A stretch of DNA of 64,000 bases, from the NCBI RefSeq assembly GCF_021653975.1, contig NZ_JAJKFK010000008.1, positions 186,001-250,000 on the forward strand. Direction: 5' to 3'. How positions within the stretch are numbered: the stretch's first letter is position 1; each line of letters begins with the position of its first letter. The position numbers and the translations under genes were made by a program. The DNA is from Amycolatopsis sp. GM8. GTDB taxonomy: Bacteria > Actinomycetota > Actinomycetes > Mycobacteriales > Pseudonocardiaceae. The notes under the pieces are model-generated. The model had not been told where the DNA came from. It was given only the letters and a program-made list of their open reading frames with translations, and did no database searches. This document shows, in pieces, positions 33,859 through 43,460 of this stretch.

Positions 33859-34953
33859 CTACTGGGGACGAGCGGCGGAAACCGCTGCCGTGATCGCGGC
33901 ACCGAGTTCGGCCGTGGTGGCCTTTCCGCCCATGTCCGGCGTGAGTGGCGCGGTCTCGGGACCGGCGCCGAGCACGCGCTCGATGGCATCGACGATCGCC
34001 GCGGACGCTTCGGGGTGGCCGAGGTGGTCCAGCATCAGGGCGGCCGACCAGATCTGCCCGACCGGGTTGGCGATGCCCTTGCCCGCGATGTCGGGAGCCG
34101 ACCCGTGCACCGGCTCGAAGAGGCTGGGGAACTCTCGCGGCGGATTGATGTTGGCGCTCGGCGCGATGCCGATCGTCCCGGTGCACGCGGGCCCGAGGTC
34201 CGAGAGGATGTCGCCGAACAGGTTGCTGGCGACGACGACGTCGAAGTGGTCCGGCTTGAGCACGAAGTTCGCGGTCAGGATGTCGATGTGGAACTGGTCC
34301 CGGCCGATGTCGGGGTAACGCTCACCGACCGCGGCGAATCGCTCGTCCCAGTACGGCATCGTGATCGAGATGCCGTTGCTCTTCGTCGCCGAGGTGAGGT
34401 GCTTGGCGTCTCGGCTCCGCGCGATCTCGAAAGCGTATTCGAGCACCCGGTCGATACCCGTCCGGGTCATCACCGTCTCCTGGACGACCGTCTCGCGGTC
34501 GGTGCCCTCGAAGATCCGGCCGCCGATGCTCGAATACTCGCCTTCGGTGTTCTCACGGACGACGAGGAAGTCGACGTCACCGGGCTCGCGCCCCACCAGG
34601 GGACTGGGCACACCTGGCATCAGCCGGCACGGCCGGAGATTCACGTACTGGTCGAAGCGGCGCCGGAACTGGAGCAGCGAGCCCCAGAGCGACACGTGGT
34701 CCGGGACCACGTCGGGCCACCCGACGGCGCCGAAGAAGATCGCGTCGAAACCCTTGAGCCGGTCGAACCAGTCGCCGGGCAGCATCGTGCCGGTGCGCGA
34801 GTAGTAGCCGGCATTGGCGAAGTCGAACTCCTCGAACTCCAGCGCGAAGTCGTACGCGCGGCTCACCTCGTCGAGGACACGCAGTCCCTCGGGCACGACC
34901 TCCTGCCCGATGCCGTCGCCGGCGATGACCGCGATGCGGTGGCTGGTCGCCAT
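33859..34953 (-). CDS. Tartrate/isopropylmalate-type dehydrogenase
   Basis: This 364-residue member of the isocitrate/isopropylmalate dehydrogenase family is closest in length and motifs to the tartrate dehydrogenase/decarboxylase group. Seen: IAGDGIGQEV (~8-17), VRENTEGEYSSIGGR (~138-152), the metal-binding DVVVASNLFGDILSDLG (~225-241) and EPVHGSAPDIAGKGIANP (~268-285). It oxidatively decarboxylates a 2-hydroxyacid with NAD+ and a divalent metal. I chose ATG 34953. It is the last gene of the ABC importer operon, 16 bp after the OppF-type ATPase, so its substrate may come from what the importer carries. Confidence 0.87.
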   Translation of the reverse strand: MATSHRIAVIAGDGIGQEVVPEGLRVLDEVSRAYDFALEFEEFDFANAGYYSRTGTMLPGDWFDRLKGFDAIFFGAVGWPDVVPDHVSLWGSLLQFRRRFDQYVNLRPCRLMPGVPSPLVGREPGDVDFLVVRENTEGEYSSIGGRIFEGTDRETVVQETVMTRTGIDRVLEYAFEIARSRDAKHLTSATKSNGISITMPYWDERFAAVGERYPDIGRDQFHIDILTANFVLKPDHFDVVVASNLFGDILSDLGPACTGTIGIAPSANINPPREFPSLFEPVHGSAPDIAGKGIANPVGQIWSAALMLDHLGHPEASAAIVDAIERVLGAGPETAPLTPDMGGKATTAELGAAITAAVSAARPQ

Positions 34954-34969
34954 GTCGTGTCTGTTCCCT

Positions 34970-35953
34970 TCAGTCGGTGTGGTGGCACGCCACCAGGCGG
35001 TTGTCCAGGAGGCGCGGCTGGGGCGTCTCGGCGGCACACAGGTCCGTCGCCTTCCAGCACCGCGTGCGGAAGCGGCATCCCGACGGCGGATTCGCCGGAC
35101 TCGGGACGTCGCCGCGGAGCACGATGCGCTCCCGGCCGCGCTCGATGCGCGGGTCGGCGATCGGCACCGCCGACAGGAGCGCCCGCGTGTACGGATGCAG
35201 CGGGTTCTCGTACACCTCGTCGACCGGCCCCTGCTCGACGATGGTGCCGAGATACATGACGCCGACCTCGTGACTGAGGTGCCGCACGACGGACAGGTCG
35301 TGCGCGATGAACAGGTAGGTCAGGCCGAATTCGCGCTGGAGATCGTCGAGCAGGTTGAGGATCCCTGCCTGCACGCTGACGTCGAGCGCGCTGACCGGTT
35401 CGTCGAGGACGAGCACCTCGGGCTCGACCGCCAGGGCGCGCGCGATGCCGATGCGCTGGCGCTGACCGCCGGAGAACTCGAGGGGGAACCGGGAGGCGTG
35501 CGCGGGGTCGAGGCCGACCAGTTCGAGCAGTTCCCGCACTCGCTCCTGTCGCCGGCCGGTGTGCAACCCGTGGACGATGAGCGGTTCGGCCAGGATCGCC
35601 CCCACGGACAGCCGCGGATTGAGCGACGCATAGGGATCCTGGAAGACCAGCTGGATGCGGCGGCGTACCGACCGGAAGGCGCTCTTGCCCAGCGACGAGA
35701 TTTCGGCGTCACCGAGGCGTACCGATCCACTCTGTGCGTCGACGAGACGCACGACAGTGCGACCGAGCGTGGACTTGCCGCAGCCGGTCTCGCCGACGAG
35801 CCCGAACGTCTGACCTGCCGGAATGCGCAACGACACGCCCGAGACCGCCTGGACCGTCCCAATGCGGCGGGAGAAGAGTCCGCCCCGGATCGGATATTCG
35901 GTGACCAGACGATCGATGACGAGTGCGTCGCTCCTGGTGCCGGTCGCGGTCAT
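34970..35953 (-). CDS. ABC transporter ATPase, DppF/OppF type
   Basis: This 327-residue ATPase of the second peptide-type importer has Walker A GETGCGKST (~50), signature LEFSGGQRQRIGIARAL (~155), Walker B VLVLDEPVSALD (~175) and a C-terminal CRFRTRCWKATDLC cysteine cluster. The true start is ATG 35953, which overlaps the preceding ATPase stop (ATGA). It forms a pair with the DppD-type subunit to energise transport. Confidence 0.93.
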   Translation of the reverse strand: MTATGTRSDALVIDRLVTEYPIRGGLFSRRIGTVQAVSGVSLRIPAGQTFGLVGETGCGKSTLGRTVVRLVDAQSGSVRLGDAEISSLGKSAFRSVRRRIQLVFQDPYASLNPRLSVGAILAEPLIVHGLHTGRRQERVRELLELVGLDPAHASRFPLEFSGGQRQRIGIARALAVEPEVLVLDEPVSALDVSVQAGILNLLDDLQREFGLTYLFIAHDLSVVRHLSHEVGVMYLGTIVEQGPVDEVYENPLHPYTRALLSAVPIADPRIERGRERIVLRGDVPSPANPPSGCRFRTRCWKATDLCAAETPQPRLLDNRLVACHHTD

Positions 35954-36959
35954 GCGCTTTCCTCCCGCAGATTGGCGACGCGGTGGCACGCCGCCACGTG
36001 GTCGGTTCCCACGGTCTGCGGGGACGGGACGGATTGGGCACAGGGGTCGGCGGCGAAGGACGGGCAGCGTGGGGCGAAGCGGCAGCCGCTCGGCAACGCG
36101 GTCGCGGCGGGAGGCTGGCCGGCGATCTGGAAGAGCCGTTCGCCGCGGTCGCGCCGGTCCATGCGCGGCAGCGAGGCCAGCAGGCCACGCGTATAGGGGT
36201 GGGCGGTCTCGTAGAAGGTCTGCTCGACCGGGCCCTCCTCGACCTTGTTGCCGGCGTACATGACGAGCACACGGTCGGCGGTCCCGGCCACGACACCGAG
36301 GTCGTGGGTGACCAGCATGACCGTCGTCCCGGTGCGGTCCTGGACGGTGCGCAGCACGTCGAGGATCTGTGCCTGCACGGTCACGTCCAGTGCCGTGGTC
36401 GGCTCGTCGGCGATGAGCAGCGCCGGGTCGTTGGCGACCGCCATCGCGATGTCGACGCGCTGCCGCATGCCACCCGAGAACTCGTGGGGGTACTGCCGGA
36501 TCCGGGTCTCCGCCGACGGGATGCCGACGAGTTCGAGCAACTCGATCGAGCGGCGGTGCAGCTCATCACGGGAGGTCTTGGGGTGGTGCACGCTGACCGC
36601 CTCGGCGAGCTGGTCGCCGACGGTCATGACCGGGTTGAGCGCGGCGAGGGCGTCCTGGAAGACGAGCGAGATCTCGTTGCCACGCAGCTCCCGCATCTCG
36701 CGGTCGGACAAGGGAAGGAGCTCGCGGCCACGGAACCGGATCGAGCCACTGACCCGCGCGGTCGGCGGGAGGAGTCCGAGGATGGCCAGCGAGGTCATGC
36801 TCTTGCCCGAGCCGGATTCCCCGACGATGCCCAGCGTCTCGCCCTGGCGGACCTCGAAGCTCAATCCGTCGACCGTGACGGCCGGGCCGCGATCGGTGTC
36901 GAACACGACCCGCAGGTCGTCGACCACGAGGAGTGGCTCGGCCGGGCCGTCGTCGTGCG

Positions 36960-36963
<4 letters not shown>
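35950..36963 (-). CDS. ABC transporter ATPase, DppD/OppD type
   Basis: This 337-residue ATPase has Walker A GESGSGKSM (~47), signature FSGGMRQRVDIAMA (~155), Walker B LLIADEPTTALD (~175) and a C-terminal CRFAPRCPSFAADPC cluster. The start is GTG 36963, overlapping the DppC stop by GTGA. All five importer genes (40567 down to 34970) are closely packed or overlapping, indicating one transcript. Confidence 0.93.
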
Positions 36964-37831
<868 letters not shown>

Positions 37832-37835
<4 letters not shown>

Positions 37836-38800
37836 CGCAGCCGCACCCTCGGGTCCAGGATCGCGTAACCGATGTCCGCGATCAGGTTGCACACGACCAC
37901 CGCGGCCGCGACGACGAGCAGCCACGGCAGCAGCACGAACACGTCACCGGTGAGGAGCGAGTCGAGGAAGAGCCGGCCCATGCCCGGGATGGAGTAGATC
38001 TGTTCGGTCACGACGAGGCCGCCGAAGAGCAGTGCCGCGTCGAGGGCGACCACGGTGACGAAGGGCGCGAGCGAGTTGCGTGCCGCGTGGCGGAGCAGGA
38101 TCCGGCGTCGCGGCACGCCCTTGGCGCGGGCCGTGCGCACGTACTCACTCCCGAGCGCGTCGAGCATCGAGGCACGTCCGAACCTGCTCCACATCGCCAC
38201 CAGCGTGATGGTCAGGGTCAGCACCGGCAGCACGAGATGCCGCAGGTAGTCCAGGTTGAACCCCGACTGGCCCGGCGAGTGCAAGCCCACGAAGTACAGG
38301 AGTGGATCGGTCAGCCCGAACTGTTGCCGCGGCAGGACCGCGAGGAGCTGGATCAGGACCAGCCCGAACCAGAAGGCCGGCAGCGCGATGCCGACGTACG
38401 ACAATGCGGTCAGGGTGTGGTCGGCGAGCGAGTACTGCTTCACCGCCGAGTAGATGGCGATGAAACCCGCGATGATGACCGCGAACACGATTCCCCAGAA
38501 GATCAGCTGCAGGGTCGGCCACAAGGCCTGCAGGATCATCTTCCGGACGTCGCCACCGGTGCGGGTGCTCACACCCCAGTCACCGGTGACGAAACCCTTG
38601 AGCCAGAGGAAGTACTGCTCCGGCACGGACTTGTCCAGGCCGAGCCGGATCGTCTCGCGGTGCAGGACCGACGGGTCGCGCGACTGGCGCAGTTTGCCGA
38701 GCGGATCGAAGGTCGCCCGGGTCGCCACGAACAGCACGAAGGATGCGATCAGGACGATCGGTACCGACAGCAGCACGCGGCGCACGGCGTACGTGAGCAC
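37832..38800 (-). CDS. ABC transporter permease, DppB type
   Basis: This 322-residue permease starts with a membrane helix (YAVRRVLLSVPIVLIASFVL, ~4-24) and has five more. The EAA-like loop YVRTARAKGVPRRR (~220-233) contacts the ATPase. It begins 45 bp after the binding-protein gene and overlaps DppC. Together with 36960-37835 it forms the membrane channel of the importer. Confidence 0.92.
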
Positions 38801-38845
38801 GACTCATCTCCTCGGATTGGCTCGATCTGTGGTGCCGCCGCCGGA

Positions 38846-40567
38846 CTACTGCGCGAGTCCCCATTCGCTCAGGTTCCAGAACGGGCCCTCGGACGGGTTG
38901 ATGCTGATCGGGCCGCCGAGCCGGGCGCTCCAGAGCAGCACATTGGGGACGTCGTCGAGCGGGATCGCCGGGACGGCGTCGGCCAGCATCTGGTCCGCCT
39001 GCTTGGAGGCGGCGATCCGCGGCGCGGGGTCGACGTCGGCGTCGATCTGGTCCAGTACCGCGTCGAGCCCGGGGATGTTCACGCGGCCGAAGTTGGTCCC
39101 CGAGTAGCCGTTCGCCTGCGACGGGATCGCGGCCGAAGCGAAGGTGGAAGCGAGGTTCAGCGGCTCGGGGAAGGTGTCGATCAGCGTGTAGAGCCCGGCC
39201 TGGAAGTCGCCGTTCGGCGCGGTCGTGCCGAACAGCGTCGCCGAGGTCGTGTCGTGGATCGTCATCTCGAAGCCGGCCTGGGTGAACTGCGACTGGAGGA
39301 TCTGGAGAGTCAGGTCACGACGCTTGTTGCCCGCGAGCGTCTCGACGGCGAACGAGGCACGCTTGCCGCCCTTGGCCCAGAAGCCGGCCGAGTCCTTCGC
39401 CCAGCCGTCGCCGGTCATCAGCGCGGTCACCTTGCCGAGGTCGAGCGTGTACTTGCCGAAGGCCGATTCACCGAAGCCGCCGACGATCGGCGTGAAGAAC
39501 GACTGTGCCGCCTTGTCGACGCCGATCGTCCCGAAGAGCCGCTTGACGATCGCGTCCCGGTCGATCGAGTACGCGAGCGCCTGCCGCACGGTCTGGGAAT
39601 CGAAGGGGAACTTCGTGTTGTTCAGCCAGATCGCTTCGAGGTTCCCGGTCACCGGGTCCACTTGCGACTTGGTGTTCGCGACACCCGCCTTGATCTGGCT
39701 GAGGGCGTCGAGCTGGGGGCTCGGATAGAGGGCGTCGACCTGGCCGCTCTTGAGCGCCTGGAAGGCGGCCGCGGTGTCGGTGATGAACTGGAAGGTGACC
39801 TTGTCCAGGTGCGGCTTCGGCCCCCAGTACTTGTCGTTCGGCACGAGCGTGACCGACGTTCCCCGCTGCCAGTTCTGGATGATCCAGGGGCCGCCACTCC
39901 ACGTGTAGCCGTCCTTCATCAGGGCATCGCGGTCCTTCCCGTCGAGGATGTGGGCCGGGAGCACCCCGTAGTCGCCGCTGAACAGATCGCGCCACGACGC
40001 GTACGGCGTCTGCATCGTCACGACGGCCGTCTTCGGGTCGGGTGTGGCGACGTTCGCGATGTCGCTGTAGCCGGACTTCTCGAAGATGTCCTTGCCGTCG
40101 CGCACCTGGAGCGCGGTGTAGGCGAAGTCCGCGGACGAGATCGGCGTGCCGTCCGACCACACCGCCTTCGGATTGATCCGGTAGGTGATGGTCTGCTTGC
40201 CGTCGACCGTCTGCACCGCCGGGTCACCGGTGAGCAGATCACTCGCCTGCGGCACCCACTTGCCGTCCACCTTGCGGGTGTCGAACGCGGCGGGGATGGT
40301 CCCGACCTGCATGGTGTAGCTGCCCCAGATGGACCCCGCGCAGGTGCCGAGCCAGTCGGCGCAGTCGGGCTCCTGCTCCGCGCCGATCACGATCGAGCCG
40401 CCGTCGCGAGCGGCGACGGGAGCGTCGTTCTGCCCGGACAGCGCACTGGAGTTGCTGGAGCACGCCGAGGCCACGAGCAGGGTCGCGACCGCGGGGAACA
40501 CGGCGCGCCTCCTGATCGCGCCGGCGATGGACGCTGGACGGACCGAGGCGCGTGGGCGACGCAGCAT
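38846..40567 (-). CDS. Solute-binding lipoprotein, family 5 (peptide type)
   Basis: This 573-residue DppA/OppA-class binding protein has an Arg-rich N region, a hydrophobic stretch and the lipobox ASAC (~33-36), then a Ser-rich linker. The mature domain starts GGSIVIGAEQEPDC. ATG 40567 has AGGAG seven bases upstream. It is the first gene of the importer operon, divergent from the TetR gene, with the shared 17-bp palindrome 97 bp before its start. Peptidases under the same operator (41429, 43461) favour peptide or acylated-amino-acid uptake. Confidence 0.9.
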   Translation of the reverse strand: MLRRPRASVRPASIAGAIRRRAVFPAVATLLVASACSSNSSALSGQNDAPVAARDGGSIVIGAEQEPDCADWLGTCAGSIWGSYTMQVGTIPAAFDTRKVDGKWVPQASDLLTGDPAVQTVDGKQTITYRINPKAVWSDGTPISSADFAYTALQVRDGKDIFEKSGYSDIANVATPDPKTAVVTMQTPYASWRDLFSGDYGVLPAHILDGKDRDALMKDGYTWSGGPWIIQNWQRGTSVTLVPNDKYWGPKPHLDKVTFQFITDTAAAFQALKSGQVDALYPSPQLDALSQIKAGVANTKSQVDPVTGNLEAIWLNNTKFPFDSQTVRQALAYSIDRDAIVKRLFGTIGVDKAAQSFFTPIVGGFGESAFGKYTLDLGKVTALMTGDGWAKDSAGFWAKGGKRASFAVETLAGNKRRDLTLQILQSQFTQAGFEMTIHDTTSATLFGTTAPNGDFQAGLYTLIDTFPEPLNLASTFASAAIPSQANGYSGTNFGRVNIPGLDAVLDQIDADVDPAPRIAASKQADQMLADAVPAIPLDDVPNVLLWSARLGGPISINPSEGPFWNLSEWGLAQ

Positions 40568-40663
40568 ACGGATCTCCTGGGGGTGCGTGGGCGGCCACGG
40601 GGTGTTCCGCCTCGAAGCGATATCGGGATGCTAGGACCCAATCAACGTCATAGCAATACCAAT

Positions 40664-40680
40664 AGTCAATGTTGCTGACT
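40664..40680. promoter_or_regulatory. TetR-type operator, importer/TetR promoter
   Basis: AGTCAATGTTGCTGACT has outer arms AGTCA/TGACT and centre GTT flanked by AT/GC. It lies between the divergent binding-protein and tetR genes, 45 bp before the latter. Matching 17-mers occur at 43435-43451 and 45399-45415. Confidence 0.65.
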
Positions 40681-40724
40681 TAATCTATGGCGTAGTCTGT
40701 GATCGTCTCGAGGAGGAAACACGA

Positions 40725-41444
40725 ATGGCATCCGCAGGTAGCCCGAAATCCGCCGCAGCCAAGAAGCGCCGCCCCAGGGACAGTCTCAGCCGCGCCGTGA
40801 TCATCGCCGCGGCCGAGAAGATCGCCGAGCGGGACGGCCTCGAGGGATTGACCTTCGGCGCGCTCGGCAAGGAACTCAACGCGCACTCCACCTCGATCTA
40901 CCGGCACTTCCGCGACAAGGACGACCTGGTCCTGGAGCTGATCGACGGCCTGCGGGCCAAGTCCTACGGCGGCGACCTCGTCTCGACCGGGGACTGGCGC
41001 GAGGATCTGCGGCTGATCGCGCGGCTGATCCACGAGCACTACCTGCGCTATGCCGGATTGGCGATGCAGATGGCGGCGCGTACCACGCGGCGGCCGACCG
41101 AGTTCCACAACGTCGAGTTCGCCCTGGACGCGCTGCGGCGTGCCGGCCTCGACGACGACGAGGCCGTTGTGACCACCCGGGTCTTCGGGAACTTCGTGCG
41201 CGCCGCGTCCGCATTGGAGGCATCTCTGCAGGTGCTGCCGGAGCAGACCCGCATGATGGACGAACTCGCGTGGACCGTCGAGTACCGGCGGCTTCCCGCC
41301 GAGGAATACCCCAACATCGCCCGGCTGGCGGACAAGCTGCTTCCCCTGGGCGATCCGCGACTGTTCACCCATGCGGTCGAGATGCTGCTCGATGCCATCG
41401 CGGCGCGTGCGGAGGCGAAGCAGTCCGATCAGTCGGACGACTGA
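40725..41444 (+). CDS. TetR-family transcriptional regulator
   Basis: This 239-residue regulator has a helix-turn-helix at ~25-70 (GLEGLTFGALGKELNAHSTS then IYRHFRDKDDLV) and a C-terminal ligand domain (~85-215). A strong GAGGAGG site precedes ATG 40725. It is divergent from the importer operon, and its last 16 bases overlap the 3' end of the convergent M20 peptidase gene. Three palindromes at neighbouring promoters suggest it represses the importer, the hydrolase-M20 pair and the S9 peptidase. Confidence 0.9.
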   Translation: MASAGSPKSAAAKKRRPRDSLSRAVIIAAAEKIAERDGLEGLTFGALGKELNAHSTSIYRHFRDKDDLVLELIDGLRAKSYGGDLVSTGDWREDLRLIARLIHEHYLRYAGLAMQMAARTTRRPTEFHNVEFALDALRRAGLDDDEAVVTTRVFGNFVRAASALEASLQVLPEQTRMMDELAWTVEYRRLPAEEYPNIARLADKLLPLGDPRLFTHAVEMLLDAIAARAEAKQSDQSDD

Positions 41445-42544
41445 GCACAGAGGGTTCGCAGCATCCCGGCGACCACGCGAGCCTGTTCGCCGATCGCGCT
41501 CACTTCGACCCATTCGTGCTCCGCGTGCGCGCCACCACCGGTGGGCCCGAGGCCGTCCAAAGTGGGGATGCCCAGGGCCGCCGTGAAGTTGCCGTCCGAC
41601 GCGCCACCCACGGTCGCCGTACCCGGCTCGGGAAGGCCGGCTCGACGTGCCTCGGCGCGGCAGAGTTCGACCAGCCGCAACGACCCCGCCGCCTCCAGGG
41701 GCGGCCGATTGAGGCCACCCGAGATGGTCACCGTCACCCCGCCGGACACGTCCGCGCGCCGCTTGGCCAGGTCGCGCAGAGCCAGGTCGACCCGATCCAA
41801 TTCGGCCATCGTGAGGGCACGGACGTCGACGCAGAGCACACCCGAGTCGGGCACGACGTTCATCGCGGTACCGGCCTCGGCCAGCGTCGGAGTCACCGTC
41901 GTCCCCTGGGACGGATCGGCGACGTCGACGATTTCGGTGGCCCAATGTGCCATCTCCACGAGCGCATTGCGTCCGCTTTCGGGCTCCAGGCCCGCGTGCG
42001 CGGCAAGACCGTGGAAGTGGACCCGATAGAAGCTGCCGCCCTTGCGGCCGACCTTCAACGCGCCGTCCATGCTCGGCTCGAGCACGAGGACCGTCTCCAC
42101 ACCTGCGGCGACGCGCTCGATCAGTGAGCGCGAGGTCGCCGAGCCCGTCTCCTCGTCACCGGTGACGAGGAGGGTGACCTGGTCCGCGGCGGATCCGGCC
42201 GCCTCGATCGCTTCGAAGGCGACGACTATGCCGGCCTTCATGTCGAAGACGCCGGGACCGTAGGCGCGCCCTCCTTCGACGCGGAAGGGGCGGCGGTCGA
42301 TCGTCCCGGCCGGGAACACGGTGTCCGCGTGGCACAGAAGCAGCACCCGCTCCGCACCGGCGGCCCGCCACAACAGGTGCGGTACGCCATCGACGACCAC
42401 CCGCTCGGGCCGGCGGCCGAGGGCTTCGGTCCCCCAGGCATCGATCAGCGTGTACGCCTGGTCGAGGCGCGGGGCATCGCCCGACGGCGTCTCGGTCGAG
42501 ACCAGTTGCCCGAGGCGGCGGAGCGCGCGTTCGGCCCGCGTCAT
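41429..42544 (-). CDS. M20-family zinc peptidase (carboxypeptidase G2-like)
   Basis: This 371-residue di-zinc peptidase/deacylase has metal and catalytic motifs LLCHADTVF (~70), GPGVFDMKAG (~101, bridging Asp), TGDEETGS (~134, catalytic Glu pair) and a C-terminal HAEHEWVE (~347). A dimerisation domain spans ~175-285. ATG 42544 overlaps the preceding hydrolase stop by ATGA; the open frame further upstream is spurious. It removes a C-terminal Glu-like residue or an acyl group from amino acids. It should process material brought in by the importer. Confidence 0.87.
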   Translation of the reverse strand: MTRAERALRRLGQLVSTETPSGDAPRLDQAYTLIDAWGTEALGRRPERVVVDGVPHLLWRAAGAERVLLLCHADTVFPAGTIDRRPFRVEGGRAYGPGVFDMKAGIVVAFEAIEAAGSAADQVTLLVTGDEETGSATSRSLIERVAAGVETVLVLEPSMDGALKVGRKGGSFYRVHFHGLAAHAGLEPESGRNALVEMAHWATEIVDVADPSQGTTVTPTLAEAGTAMNVVPDSGVLCVDVRALTMAELDRVDLALRDLAKRRADVSGGVTVTISGGLNRPPLEAAGSLRLVELCRAEARRAGLPEPGTATVGGASDGNFTAALGIPTLDGLGPTGGGAHAEHEWVEVSAIGEQARVVAGMLRTLCAQSSD

Positions 42545-43410
42545 GACGCGGCCCAGAAGGTCCGGAGTGCGGCCACGGTCTGCTCCGGGTTCTCCTCGGC
42601 CACATAGTGGTCGGCGTCGATCGCCGCGGGCTGGACGTCGGCGGCATACTCCCGCCAGACCTCGGGTACGTCGAACGCGCGGCCGACATACCCGCGCTTT
42701 CCCCATCCCACAAGCAGTCGGCCGCGGATCCGTCTGCCCGCGTCCCGGTCGGCGCGATCGTGCTCGAGGTCGATAGTGGCGGCGGCGCGGTAGTCCGCAC
42801 AGGTCGCCTCGATCACTCCGGGACGCGCGAACGCCTCGGCGTACTCCTCGACGACCTCAGGGGGGAACGTGAACTCCGGGCCGTGCCTGCCGGTGAACCG
42901 GCTGCGGATCCACGTTTTCGGGTCGGCCCGGAGCAGTGACTCGGGCAGTCCGTTGCCGCGGGTCAGGAAGAACCAGTGGAAGTACGTCTCCGCCATCAAC
43001 CGGTCGACCGACTCGTACATGTGCAGCGTCGGCACGATGTCGAGGACCGCGGCACTCGCGACCAGATCGGGTTGATCCAGGCAGAGGCGGTGCACGACGC
43101 GCGCACCTCGGTCGTGTCCCACGACGTGCGCGGGCCCGGCGTCGAGCGCACGCAGCACCGCCGCCGCGTCGGCCGCCATCTCCCGCTTGCTGTAGGTGGC
43201 ATCGGCCGGTGCGTCCGACCGGCCGTAGCCGCGCAGGTCCATCAGGATCACCCGGTGATCCGTCAGCAACGCCGGCACGACGTCGCGCCACATGGCGGAG
43301 TTCTCCGGATAGCCGTGCAGCAGCAGCACGGTCGGCCCGCTTCCGCCCGACCACACCGCGAGTCCGACGCCGTCGCGCTCGACGCGCCGCGCCTCCAGTC
43401 CGTCAAGCAT
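42541..43410 (-). CDS. Alpha/beta hydrolase, fluoroacetate dehalogenase-like
   Basis: This is an alpha/beta hydrolase of about 289 residues. The nucleophile segment is VGHDRGARVVH (~95-105), with Asp as nucleophile and the two Arg that bind the carboxylate in fluoroacetate dehalogenases. HWFF (~145) matches that family's halide-binding His-Trp. Also present are CADYRAAATIDLEHDRAD (~200-217) and the catalytic His in ADHYVAEENPE (~270). GAGGGGG precedes ATG 43410; ATG 43428 is an alternative closer to the operator. An epoxide hydrolase or related role remains possible. It forms an operon with the M20 peptidase. Confidence 0.78.
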   Translation of the reverse strand: MLDGLEARRVERDGVGLAVWSGGSGPTVLLLHGYPENSAMWRDVVPALLTDHRVILMDLRGYGRSDAPADATYSKREMAADAAAVLRALDAGPAHVVGHDRGARVVHRLCLDQPDLVASAAVLDIVPTLHMYESVDRLMAETYFHWFFLTRGNGLPESLLRADPKTWIRSRFTGRHGPEFTFPPEVVEEYAEAFARPGVIEATCADYRAAATIDLEHDRADRDAGRRIRGRLLVGWGKRGYVGRAFDVPEVWREYAADVQPAAIDADHYVAEENPEQTVAALRTFWAAS

Positions 43411-43434
43411 GGAGTTCCCCCTCGTCATTTCTGT

Positions 43435-43451
43435 AGTCTATTGCATTGACT
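43435..43451. promoter_or_regulatory. TetR-type operator, hydrolase-M20 promoter
   Basis: AGTCTATTGCATTGACT lies in the 50-bp gap before the hydrolase gene. On the minus strand it reads AGTCAATGCAATAGACT, sharing AGTCAATG and the outer arms with the site at 40664. The hydrolase start is 25 bp away. Confidence 0.6.
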
Positions 43452-43460
43452 ATGGAGGTG

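Noticed and set aside
33618-33893. Plus-strand frame of 91 codons between convergent genes
   Set aside because: No family motif; its 3' end runs into an opposite-strand gene and most of it lies in the segment with terminal inverted repeats.
32317-35259. Plus-strand open frame of 980 codons
   Set aside because: It overlaps the FAD oxidase in another frame and runs antisense to the tartrate-type dehydrogenase; the composition is that of a high-GC shadow.
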